From Bilamarchaeum sp050303335 (lineage in GTDB: Archaea; Micrarchaeota; Micrarchaeia; Anstonellales; Bilamarchaeaceae), in the NCBI GenBank assembly GCA_050303335.1, contig JBNLBN010000007.1, positions 1 through 46,371 of the forward strand: a DNA stretch of 46,371 bases, written 5' to 3'. The notes beneath the pieces were generated by a model. The model was not told the DNA's origin. It did not search any database and worked only from the letters and a program-made list of their open reading frames with translations. Each line of letters starts with the position of its first letter. Positions within the stretch are counted from its first letter, which is position 1. Positions 31,173 to 39,423 of this stretch are shown one piece after another. Both the position numbers and the translations under genes were made by a program.

Positions 31173-34100
31173 TCATTCGTCAACACCCTCCACTTTATCG
31201 AAAATCAAGGTTTTGTCATCGCTTCCCTTGCCCCGTACGCTTTCTCCTGACATGGTGCTATATTCCTGGCCAGGATCAGTTCTTGGAACAGCGAGATTGA
31301 TGAGCTTCGATGCTGTCTGTTTTAGGTCATTATTGGTCATCCTGAGAACTTCCAGCATTTCGGAATCAGGAACCACATCTGTTACACCGTCTGAAGAAAG
31401 CATCACAATGTCACCCTCGGAAAGCAGGACCGGCCCCAGGGTGCCGTTGTTGACATCAATGTAATTGGATTCTGCGCCGAGGGCTGAACTGATGAAATGG
31501 GACATTGAACTGATATCGAAATCTATTGTCTGGCCCCTGCGCTTTGCCTCGTACGCGATGTTGTGGGGAGTAGCCTCCATGATAACCTTTCTGTCACGGA
31601 TGATCTTGTATGGGGAGTCCCCTACGTGTACCCCAAAGAATTCATTGCCCCTGCAGAGGGTGACTGCTACTGTTGTTCCCATAGAAGATTCTACAACTCC
31701 CCCTCTCCTCTTTTTCATACTGATCTGCTCATGAACCAGGGCAAGATCTATCGTAATTAGCGTCCTTACTACGTCGTCTGGATTCTTTATCCAGCCAGCG
31801 AATGCAGCGACTTCGAACATCCTCTTTGCAAGCTGGGATGCCAGGTCCCCGTTTCCATGACCGCCCATTCCGTCAAAAATCGCATTCAGCCTTGTCTGGT
31901 CAGCAAGAACAATGGATGTATATGAGTCCTCGTTGACTTTATCTTTTCCGTCCTTTTTCCTTGTCATGCCTTTTTCGATTGTCAGTTTCGGAGTGCTTCG
32001 TACAGGAGTGCCTGTAAGGAATTCCGACAGTACGGAAAATTCCCTGAATCTCCTTGCGGATTCCCGGTATGAGCTATATGATAGGTCGAATTCCTTGACA
32101 AGTTCAAGTATCTCGGGATAGTATTGCCTTTCATCATCTTCGTAATATGATTTTTTAGTAAACACGTTTTTTGCGGCCTCGGCATTGCATCCGATTTTTT
32201 CAAGCATCATTGCATCGGATTCCTCCATGGAATTCATCCTGACACGGTATGCCAGCTCGCCGACCGCATAGAGGGAATTGTCCTTCCAGAATACGGAAGT
32301 ATCTGACAGCCAGAGTCTCCGGTTTTCCTCATAAGGCCTTATCTGGGCTGTAACAAGATCCACCCTTTCGCGGTCAGTCTTTGAAATCCGCGACATATTC
32401 CCTTTTCCAAGGAGACGCTTGAACAGTCTTTTCTGGGTCCCTTTCAAAGGCAAGCCTGAACGGAGGGCTCCTTCAAGAGCGACAAGGGCATCATATTCAG
32501 GATTGAGCTTGTTCCAGTGCGAAAGTACGTTTTCCATGGGAGCCGATAATCTAAGGCGCATGCCATATACATGAGTTTTGTCCACTTCGCCCTCCCGGAT
32601 TCCGTAAAGCATCGCAACGCATTCGCGCTGGATCGGGGATAGATTGGCCGGATCATATGCTGCTTCAAGCGCCTGCTCTGGAGTCGGGATGCTGATATCA
32701 AGCTTTTGATAGAGCGAATCCCTGATATTTGCCCTTCTTGCCTCTTCTTCTGGATCTGCTTCTGCAATATGGTTCCGGACTTTCAGTTCGCGGATTCCAG
32801 GGTGCATTGATGAGAACTGATCAATCGCTTCCGCGGCTTTCCTCTTGAAACTTTCAACCAATCTCTGGTTATCCTGAGAAAGCTCTCCGCTGCTTTCCAC
32901 TGCATTCGTAGCAAGCGGTCCGATGGATTCCGCTTCGTGAACAAGCGATTCCAGACCCATTGCATTTGCAATGAGCATCAATTCGTCAAGCGTTGCGGTA
33001 CGGGGACGGAGGGTCTGCGACTGGACATGCCCGAAGTCGCGTTCGGCAACCATGCCCTCTGAGTCTTTCAGCAGTTTTTCAAAAGATAGTCCTTCCCTTA
33101 ATCTTTCGTACGGCTCCTGGTAGACCGAGGGCACATCAAAATTCATTTCCCCCCGGTGATACGTCTCGAACTTCTCCCTCATGAATTCCCGTACATTTGC
33201 TTCTTCCGAATTCGTATAGTAATATGCAAGCAACGTACGCGCGACCTTGCGCACAAGCTGGTTCCTGTAATTGGTCGATCCGTCAGGATTGCTCTTGGGA
33301 TACCTGGCATTGAGCATTGATTCCAACTCTGAAGATATGATCAGATTGGGGAGGGGAAAGACAAGTTTTTTTGCCTCTTCTTCAGGATCCAGAACCTGCA
33401 TTCCGTCGAGATATGCGATCTCAGGGATTTGGAATCCGTTAAGCAGAGTCAGTGTCCCCGTGCTCTTGTCCACAAAAAATCTGAAGTCCGGATTCTCGTC
33501 TCCAAGGGAAGCTATGCTTCCGTCACTTTCGCAGGAACCTGCAATAATGGAATAAGTATGGTCGACTTCCATATCCCCCTGCCGTATGCCGAGGAAAACC
33601 AGTGCGTTCCTTAACATTGCAATGCTTGGGGTGCGGTCGCCGAAATGATCTGCAAGGTAGCCGACTTTCTTGAAATCAAGCGCCTCGAGCTCTGTATCAT
33701 ATTCATCAGTCGAAAGATCTTCTTCAGGATGACGATAAGTCGGCAGCCTCGGCAGTGATGAGGTTATGGTGCGGGCAGTTTGGACTATCCGGTCATAGGA
33801 ATGCCTCACGCGGTTCTGTGCGACCGCTGCCTTGAACACATCAGGAACATCCTTAAACGGTGTTTTTTCCAGAACATAATGGTTGATGGACCTTGCAACA
33901 TGGCAAACGATAGGGGGCTGGCCTACAAGGAAAGTCTCAAGCCTTGGATCTTCCAGTGGCCCTTCGAGCTGATAAAGAGCTGCATTAACCTTTCGGTTCT
34001 CCCTTTCCTCAAGCACTACTTCGAGCGCTGCGCGAAATGGATGGATAGATGCTCCTCTGGATATCGTGGATAGCCTGAGCGAATGGTCGTCACTCGAAGA

Positions 34101-35000
34101 ATCGTTGTAATCATCATAGACCGCAGCGGCTTCATTTGCTTCTTCTATTGCCTCTTTCCTTGCCTCATCAGGAACCATGGTGCTCTCAAGATCTGAGGCA
34201 CGTCTTTCTATGATCTCCTGCTGCCTGGCAATTTCATACCTTTCATCGAAAGTACCATCCTTTATTCGGGCAGCGGCGAATTCCGAAAGCCATGGATGTT
34301 CCAGAATGGAACTCGCCTGTTTGTATTTCGACAACGCTTCACTGAGCGAGCAGTCTTTCGATTTGTGCGCCACCCATCTTATTGCATCCATGTTTTCAAG
34401 CAGGAAATAAAAAGCGTTGGAAGGATCACTGCACATGTCAATGAAATGGAGTCCGGCTTCTATTAGCGGACCTGATATGCGGAATTCGAGATCGAAGTAT
34501 TTCCTTATTATTTCATTTGCCTCGTCAATATCGATCTTTGCAAGCCCTCTCACCTTTGCCGTAGACTCATCTGGCATCCTATTGCCTACTCTGCGGATAT
34601 GCAATTCTATGTCGAGCCGCTCGAGCGCGAATTTTAGCTGGTAACGGACATCCCATCTCAATGTCGCTACGCGAAACAAAGGATCAGCAAGGAGAAGGTC
34701 CGCCATCATATTGGTGTTTTCAGTGAACAGTCCTTCATCGTAGGTATTGTAGAATTTCTGCTCTGCGCAATTTATTAGGTCCAGCGAGGCATGCAACGCC
34801 ACTGAATCATAAAGCCGTCCTGGAAGATCAGGGTGCTGGAACCTCCCTTCCCTCTCATCCAGCACGTCCTTTATATGCAAATTGGTAGTTAGATCGGGCT
34901 CCGGCTTTCTTGCCTGTGGAACGATAAGACCCAGCCTTCTTGCAATTAGGCGGGTAATTACTGGATTATTTTGCCCTCTTAACACTCTTCCTTCACCCAC
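31173..35000 (-). CDS. Giant protein with C-terminal PP2C (PPM) phosphatase
   Basis: 1275 residues, GTG start with GAGGGGTG upstream. The last about 250 residues are a complete PPM phosphatase that removes phosphate from Ser/Thr. Motifs: NEDS near 1022, FDGMGGHGNG near 1038 (metal-binding Asp-Gly), SSMGTTV, VHVGDSPYKI near 1127, SSDGVTD near 1203 and DDKT near 1260. The first 1000 residues are helical, charged, without cysteine clusters or membrane helices, and match no family I know. Two parts share a HxYxI/HVYGMR-like segment (VDHTYSIIAG near 495 and VDKTHVYGMRL near 800), hinting at repeats. Probably a cytoplasmic scaffold-phosphatase acting against the kinase at 38 kb. Confidence 0.8.
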   Translation of the reverse strand: MGEGRVLRGQNNPVITRLIARRLGLIVPQARKPEPDLTTNLHIKDVLDEREGRFQHPDLPGRLYDSVALHASLDLINCAEQKFYNTYDEGLFTENTNMMADLLLADPLFRVATLRWDVRYQLKFALERLDIELHIRRVGNRMPDESTAKVRGLAKIDIDEANEIIRKYFDLEFRISGPLIEAGLHFIDMCSDPSNAFYFLLENMDAIRWVAHKSKDCSLSEALSKYKQASSILEHPWLSEFAAARIKDGTFDERYEIARQQEIIERRASDLESTMVPDEARKEAIEEANEAAAVYDDYNDSSSDDHSLRLSTISRGASIHPFRAALEVVLEERENRKVNAALYQLEGPLEDPRLETFLVGQPPIVCHVARSINHYVLEKTPFKDVPDVFKAAVAQNRVRHSYDRIVQTARTITSSLPRLPTYRHPEEDLSTDEYDTELEALDFKKVGYLADHFGDRTPSIAMLRNALVFLGIRQGDMEVDHTYSIIAGSCESDGSIASLGDENPDFRFFVDKSTGTLTLLNGFQIPEIAYLDGMQVLDPEEEAKKLVFPLPNLIISSELESMLNARYPKSNPDGSTNYRNQLVRKVARTLLAYYYTNSEEANVREFMREKFETYHRGEMNFDVPSVYQEPYERLREGLSFEKLLKDSEGMVAERDFGHVQSQTLRPRTATLDELMLIANAMGLESLVHEAESIGPLATNAVESSGELSQDNQRLVESFKRKAAEAIDQFSSMHPGIRELKVRNHIAEADPEEEARRANIRDSLYQKLDISIPTPEQALEAAYDPANLSPIQRECVAMLYGIREGEVDKTHVYGMRLRLSAPMENVLSHWNKLNPEYDALVALEGALRSGLPLKGTQKRLFKRLLGKGNMSRISKTDRERVDLVTAQIRPYEENRRLWLSDTSVFWKDNSLYAVGELAYRVRMNSMEESDAMMLEKIGCNAEAAKNVFTKKSYYEDDERQYYPEILELVKEFDLSYSSYRESARRFREFSVLSEFLTGTPVRSTPKLTIEKGMTRKKDGKDKVNEDSYTSIVLADQTRLNAIFDGMGGHGNGDLASQLAKRMFEVAAFAGWIKNPDDVVRTLITIDLALVHEQISMKKRRGGVVESSMGTTVAVTLCRGNEFFGVHVGDSPYKIIRDRKVIMEATPHNIAYEAKRRGQTIDFDISSMSHFISSALGAESNYIDVNNGTLGPVLLSEGDIVMLSSDGVTDVVPDSEMLEVLRMTNNDLKQTASKLINLAVPRTDPGQEYSTMSGESVRGKGSDDKTLIFDKVEGVDE

Positions 35001-35114
35001 TTCGCACCCCTCATCACTAAATAGTGTGTAATTAAGTTTATAAATGGTGTGGGACTTGATTGCTAAAATTGAAACACCGCACCATATAAAATTATATGAT
35101 CAATATCTTTTAAA

Positions 35115-35229
35115 GGGCCTGTAGCTCAGTCCGCTTTTAGGTAAAAACTGTTTAGCTAAATTGCGGGAGAAACAGCAGATCGCTCCGTTCGCATCGGAGA
35201 GGCCGGGGGTGCGAGTCCCCCCAGGTCCA
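35115..35229 (+). tRNA. tRNA-Ala (CGC) with D-loop intron
   Basis: Acceptor GGGCCTG pairs with CAGGTCC and includes G3:U70, the alanine identity pair. Anticodon stem CTCCG/CGGAG encloses TTCGCAT, anticodon CGC at 35190-35192. T stem GGGGG/CCCCC with loop TGCGAGT. After removing 35130-35172 the D arm is GCTC, AGCAGCA, GATC and the mature length is 72 nt, the same as the intronless tRNA-Ala (UGC) above. The D stem keeps a C11/U24 mismatch. Upstream AT-rich ATATAAAATTATATG (35085-35099) is a promoter candidate. Confidence 0.92.
35130..35172 (+). other. D-loop intron of tRNA-Ala (43 nt)
   Basis: Bulge AGT (35128-35130), inner helix CCGC (35131-35134)/GCGG (35163-35166), central helix CTC/GAG (35125-35127/35167-35169) with a fourth G/A position that does not pair, and bulge AAC (35171-35173). 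The site after G15 is the same as in tRNA-Met. Exact ends depend on the relaxed central helix. Confidence 0.7.
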
Positions 35230-35262
35230 TTTAAATTTATTATGATTTAAGAGTTGAATCTA

Positions 35263-36336
35263 ATGTTACCTAATATCTACAAGAAAGACATCAGGTTATT
35301 ATCAATACCGCCTTTGATTCTGGTAATTATTGCCATATTCTTCATACCGTCAATCAAGATGGGTGTCGATTTCCAGGGAGGAACGCTTGTGACGCTTTCG
35401 TTGCAGGAAAACGTGGATGCCCAGGATGTGCAGCTGGCGCTTGAGGAGAAGGGCCTCGTAGCATCTGTGAATGTCTTTGAAACTTCCCTTGGTAACAAAA
35501 TCGAGATCGAAGTGCCGCAGAGTGAAAACCTCGTTCGGGCAGAGGAACTCAAGGCACGGTTCAACGAGCTCCTTCCGGCAGTATCTCAACTTGAAATACA
35601 AAGCTATTCCGGAACGAACGTCGGGGAGTTCAGGGCAAAAAAGGCTGAACTCGACGAGATTGCAGAGGAAATGTTCGGGATTTCCGGGGTTGGATCGGCA
35701 AAGAACTCGACAAACGAGCTTGAGCGGGAATTCCAGGATTCCTATTCTGTCATATATGACAATTATGAGGATTCCATACTCGTTCCGATAAACAGCCTCC
35801 TTGAATATGATTCCATTTCCGTACAGACAGTGAGTCCGCTCCTTTCAACCAAATTCATAAGCACGGTTATTGATACCGTGATCTTTTCCGCGATTCTCAG
35901 CGTGATACTGGTCTTCCTGTTCTTCAGGTCGGTTCCGCCAAGCGTAGCGGTCCTTACCGGAGCCCTTGCAGACATAATAATCGCACTCGGTGCAATGGGA
36001 CTTTTCGGTATCCCGCTCACCCTTGCATCTTTTGCCGCCCTGCTTATGCTTATAGGATATTCGCTTGATACAGACATTCTGTTGACAACAAGGATTCTGA
36101 AAAGGAAGGGAGATCCGCGCGAGAATGCATTCGACGCAATGAAGACCGGACTCACGATGAGCGTTACCGGAATTATAGCATTCTCATCGCTTTTCATTCT
36201 TTCCATCATCACTCACATTCCAACGTACTTTGAGATTTCGGCCGTTGCCCTGTCCGGTCTCGTGGGAGACATGTTTGCGACATGGGGCATAAACGCAGTA
36301 CTTGTACTGCATTACAAACTTAAGAGGGATGAATGA
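35263..36336 (+). CDS. secF: Protein-export membrane protein SecF
   Basis: 357 residues from ATG 35263; a TTG at 35254 in frame is less likely. SecF works with SecD in the cytoplasmic membrane to help the Sec channel finish protein export. Features: N-terminal helix (about 10-28), the MGVDFQGGT motif that begins the outside P1-like domain, and five C-terminal helices. These include FFRSVPPSVAVLTGALADI and LMLIGYSLDTDILLTTRIL, the hallmark SecF sequence. The stop overlaps the start of secD as ATGATG, so they are coupled. The archaeal SecF-SecD order is seen in many species. Confidence 0.95.
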   Translation: MLPNIYKKDIRLLSIPPLILVIIAIFFIPSIKMGVDFQGGTLVTLSLQENVDAQDVQLALEEKGLVASVNVFETSLGNKIEIEVPQSENLVRAEELKARFNELLPAVSQLEIQSYSGTNVGEFRAKKAELDEIAEEMFGISGVGSAKNSTNELEREFQDSYSVIYDNYEDSILVPINSLLEYDSISVQTVSPLLSTKFISTVIDTVIFSAILSVILVFLFFRSVPPSVAVLTGALADIIIALGAMGLFGIPLTLASFAALLMLIGYSLDTDILLTTRILKRKGDPRENAFDAMKTGLTMSVTGIIAFSSLFILSIITHIPTYFEISAVALSGLVGDMFATWGINAVLVLHYKLKRDE

Positions 36337-38003
36337 TGTTCAACGACAAAAAGATCTGGATGCTTGTATTTATTTTCGCTGCATTCCTTGCAGGTATTAT
36401 TTTCAGCCCCTCTACCATTTCGGGCCTTTTGATCATATTGTCCGTGATTGTTTTTGGAGGAATCTCTCTTTCATGGAAGGAATCCAATGTGAAGATTGTG
36501 TCATTGATACTGCTTGTGCTTCTTTCGTTTTCAAATATTGCTTTCAATGGAGTTACTTTTGGAATCGATTTCAGCGGGGGAACAAGAATACCAGTAATAC
36601 TTGAACATTCGGTTGACCAGACTACCATGAACGAGCTTGTCCAGACAATAAAGACGAGGGTAAGCATATTCGGGCTCACCCAGGTTAAGGTGAGGGCGAT
36701 CGGAGACAGCCAGGTCAACGTGGAACTTCCAAGTGAGGATGAATCTACAATTGCCCTAGTGGAAGACACATTGTCCAAACAGGGAGTCTACACTGCGGTA
36801 ATCGACGGAAAGACAGCAATCAACGGAGACAATATATTCTCGCAGTCCATCAGGCCCGCGCAGCAGCAGCAACTTTCTGGAGCTGCATGGGGTGTCGTAT
36901 TTTCAGTAGACAACGAAGGCGCTGCAATGTTTGCGGATGCGGCAAAAGGCAAGGCAGACTATCCTGTTTACATGTTCCTTGACAGGCCGAGCAACGCAGC
37001 AGTATTCTTTGAGGAAGAGAATCTTGAAAATTTTATTCTGCCGGATTCCGGAAAAAGGGAAACCATTACTGCAATAGAGGATTCACTCGCTCTTGAAGGA
37101 AAAGACATTCCTGTTTATCTTGTAGGAGAGGCAGAAAACATCACAGCAAACAATACCAGGGCAATCGTAAGCCAGAACATGAGCCTGGAAAACAAGCAGA
37201 AGATAAGGGCCATGGGATTTGTTCTGGATGAATACCCTGATGACAAGATGGATCTCAGGTTCCAGAGGAGCAATGCCGGAGTGCTGATACTGAGCGAGTT
37301 TGAGGCCGTAGGGCTTCTGAGTGCGCCGCTCCTCAACAGCGGAGTCACAAGCGGCATACAGAGCTATACTTATACTATTACAGGCGGCGTCAGTTCGACT
37401 GACAGGCAGGAGGCGGCAATCGAGGCTCAGGAAAGGGTGAAATCGATGGAATCAATACTCAAGGGAGGATCCCTTCCGGTTCAGATTTCACTCGGATCAC
37501 GTACAACCGTACCTGCACTTCTGGGCAACGAATTCCTCAGGATGAGTCTCATTGCAATTGCGATATCTCTTGTAACTATATCAGTCCTGATCGGGATCAG
37601 GTACCAGAATCTTCAGGCAACAGCGCCCATAGTCCTCATAAGTTTCGCTGAACTCATAATACTTGTTTCGATCCTCGGATCGTTCACAATCGACCTTGCC
37701 GCTATGGCAGGTATTATTGCCGCAGTCGGTGTCGGTGTCGATGCCCAGATAGTTATCACGGACGAGATACTGAAGAAGGACCAGAGAAAGATTGCAGAGA
37801 AGATCGATCTTGCATTCGGCATCATAAAAACAAATGCCACAGTTGCTATATTCTCCATGGTTCCATTGCTTTTCTCAGGGCTTGTTGAGATCATCGGATT
37901 CGCGGAATCGACCATACTCGGGGCACTCCTGGGCTATCTGCTCACAAGGCCTGCATATGCAGCTATTGTTGAAAAGATTACCACAAAAGACAACAATTTA
38001 TAA
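36333..38003 (+). CDS. secD: Protein-export membrane protein SecD
   Basis: 556 residues (ATG 36333 or 36336). Partner of SecF in the export complex. Visible: two or three N-terminal helices, FGIDFSGGTRIPV (the start of the large outside domain), a long beta-rich extracytoplasmic region to about residue 395, then the TM block. That block has GIRYQNLQATAPIVLISFAE, MAGIIAAVGVGVDAQIVI (the D-x-x-I signature) and a last helix pair with LGYLLTRPAYAAIV. The third N-terminal hydrophobic stretch (about 57-72) fits archaeal SecD. No break or truncation. It is followed within 60 bases by the kinase gene. Confidence 0.95.
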   Translation: MMFNDKKIWMLVFIFAAFLAGIIFSPSTISGLLIILSVIVFGGISLSWKESNVKIVSLILLVLLSFSNIAFNGVTFGIDFSGGTRIPVILEHSVDQTTMNELVQTIKTRVSIFGLTQVKVRAIGDSQVNVELPSEDESTIALVEDTLSKQGVYTAVIDGKTAINGDNIFSQSIRPAQQQQLSGAAWGVVFSVDNEGAAMFADAAKGKADYPVYMFLDRPSNAAVFFEEENLENFILPDSGKRETITAIEDSLALEGKDIPVYLVGEAENITANNTRAIVSQNMSLENKQKIRAMGFVLDEYPDDKMDLRFQRSNAGVLILSEFEAVGLLSAPLLNSGVTSGIQSYTYTITGGVSSTDRQEAAIEAQERVKSMESILKGGSLPVQISLGSRTTVPALLGNEFLRMSLIAIAISLVTISVLIGIRYQNLQATAPIVLISFAELIILVSILGSFTIDLAAMAGIIAAVGVGVDAQIVITDEILKKDQRKIAEKIDLAFGIIKTNATVAIFSMVPLLFSGLVEIIGFAESTILGALLGYLLTRPAYAAIVEKITTKDNNL

Positions 38004-38006
38004 ATA
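37992..38006 (+). promoter_or_regulatory. TATA-like box before the kinase gene
   Basis: CAATTTATAAATAG spans the secD stop. It could start a separate kinase transcript with a leader that carries GGAGGAGGT (38046-38054), one of the strongest ribosome sites in the window. Confidence 0.5.
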
Positions 38007-38062
38007 GTTTGAATCTAATTTTTTACATGCGACAACGGGTGGTTAGGAGGAGGTCTGCTCCC

Positions 38063-39394
38063 ATGGTTACAGGGGATCCTGTGGTTGACGAGAGCAAAAT
38101 GATCAACGCTGGAAAGTACAAACCTTATACTATTATTGACAAGCTAGGAGCTGGGGGAATGGGAGAGGTCCTCAGGGTAAAAGACAAAAGGGGCAAAGAG
38201 AGGGCATTGAAGTTCATTAAGATGGATGTCTCTGATGAGCGCGGGATATCGGTGCTTGCCCGGTTCCAGAGGGAGATAAAGGCGATGAACGAGCTCCAGC
38301 ACCCGAACATAATAAGGATCGTGGATATGGGGATAGGAAAGATCATGGGAGAAAGCCAGGCATTCTACGTGATGGAACTGGTAGATGGCAACGACCTCAA
38401 GCAAGAGATCGAGAAAAACAGGAGGAAACCTTTGCCAATAGATGAAGCGAAAAGATTCGCATGCCAGATAATTGACGGGGTATGTGCTGCCCACCAGAGA
38501 GGCATTCTCCACAGGGACCTTAAACCTGCAAACATTTTCATATCGAAAAAAGGAAGTGAGCCCGTAGTCAAGGTTGCTGATTTCGGACTGGCAAAATTCA
38601 CGGAAGGAGAGGATGAGGCAGACAATATTACAAAAACTATGCAGGTTATGGGAACCCCGAAATACATGGCGCCGGAATTGCTTGGTGGAATGAAAGAAGG
38701 AAGCGACAGGAGCGACCAGTATGCTATTGGAATTATCATGTACGAGATGCTCACAGGCAGGGCTCCATACGGAAATGAACCTGAAAACAGGGGATTCCTG
38801 GAATGCCTAGCACAGCACAGGAGGGGCGAATATCCGCCGATAAGAAGCATGAATAGGGATGTTTCAAGGGAGCTTGAACTGATAGTAGCAAAGGCAATGT
38901 CCGTCAAGCCGAAGGAGAGGTTTGCTGACCTTGCAGAAATGAAGGCCGCGATAATTGCAGAAGGTGCGAATGAGCCGGTTATTGAAAGAATCCCTGAATC
39001 CATCCTTCTGGATGAGGAGCCGATTGATCTTGGAAGGAGTAAAGGCAATCTGGGCAGATACCTTGCCGGAATTGGAGCGCTGCTGGCTGCAGGAGGGATT
39101 GGAATGGCATATTATGGCAACAAGATTCCAGATGTCAGCCAGTACATTGAGCAGATCAATCTGGAAAGCGGAATGACCGGAAGAAAGGAAAACGAGGCGC
39201 TGATAAGCACTGATCCCAAGGGAGCCAATGTCTACAACAGCAGGGGAGAGAAGATAGGTTCGACTGACAAGCCCCTGAAAGTGGAACTGAAAGATGGTCA
39301 GAATATATTCACCATCCGTAAGGAGGGCTTCAATACCAAGAGGATAAGCCTCAGGATAGGGCAGGGAGACATCACCGTCAGCCTAAAGAAATAA
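38063..39394 (+). CDS. Hanks-type Ser/Thr protein kinase with membrane helix and PEGA domain
   Basis: 443 residues from ATG 38063, chosen because GGAGGAGGT ends 8 bases upstream; ATG 38027 is possible. Kinase motifs are complete: GAGGMGEV loop near 30, ALKFIK Lys, HRDLKPANI near 149, ADFGLAKF near 173, GTPKYMAPEL near 200. The kinase is therefore likely active and cytoplasmic. A helix at about 330-351 crosses the membrane, and the outside end is a PEGA-like beta domain (ISTDPKGANVY from about 379 to the C-terminus). PknB-like kinases of this build are common in bacteria and uncommon in archaea. It lies between secD and the secretion ATPase, and is the natural counterpart of the PP2C protein. 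Confidence 0.93.
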   Translation: MVTGDPVVDESKMINAGKYKPYTIIDKLGAGGMGEVLRVKDKRGKERALKFIKMDVSDERGISVLARFQREIKAMNELQHPNIIRIVDMGIGKIMGESQAFYVMELVDGNDLKQEIEKNRRKPLPIDEAKRFACQIIDGVCAAHQRGILHRDLKPANIFISKKGSEPVVKVADFGLAKFTEGEDEADNITKTMQVMGTPKYMAPELLGGMKEGSDRSDQYAIGIIMYEMLTGRAPYGNEPENRGFLECLAQHRRGEYPPIRSMNRDVSRELELIVAKAMSVKPKERFADLAEMKAAIIAEGANEPVIERIPESILLDEEPIDLGRSKGNLGRYLAGIGALLAAGGIGMAYYGNKIPDVSQYIEQINLESGMTGRKENEALISTDPKGANVYNSRGEKIGSTDKPLKVELKDGQNIFTIRKEGFNTKRISLRIGQGDITVSLKK

Positions 39395-39423
39395 TTAAAT
39401 ATTCTTAATTGTCATGTAAACCC

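Noticed and set aside
35001..35114. Hairpin CACTA-AA-TAGTG as a regulatory operator upstream of the PP2C gene
   Set aside because: Arms are only five bases in an AT-rich promoter region; no second copy is seen.
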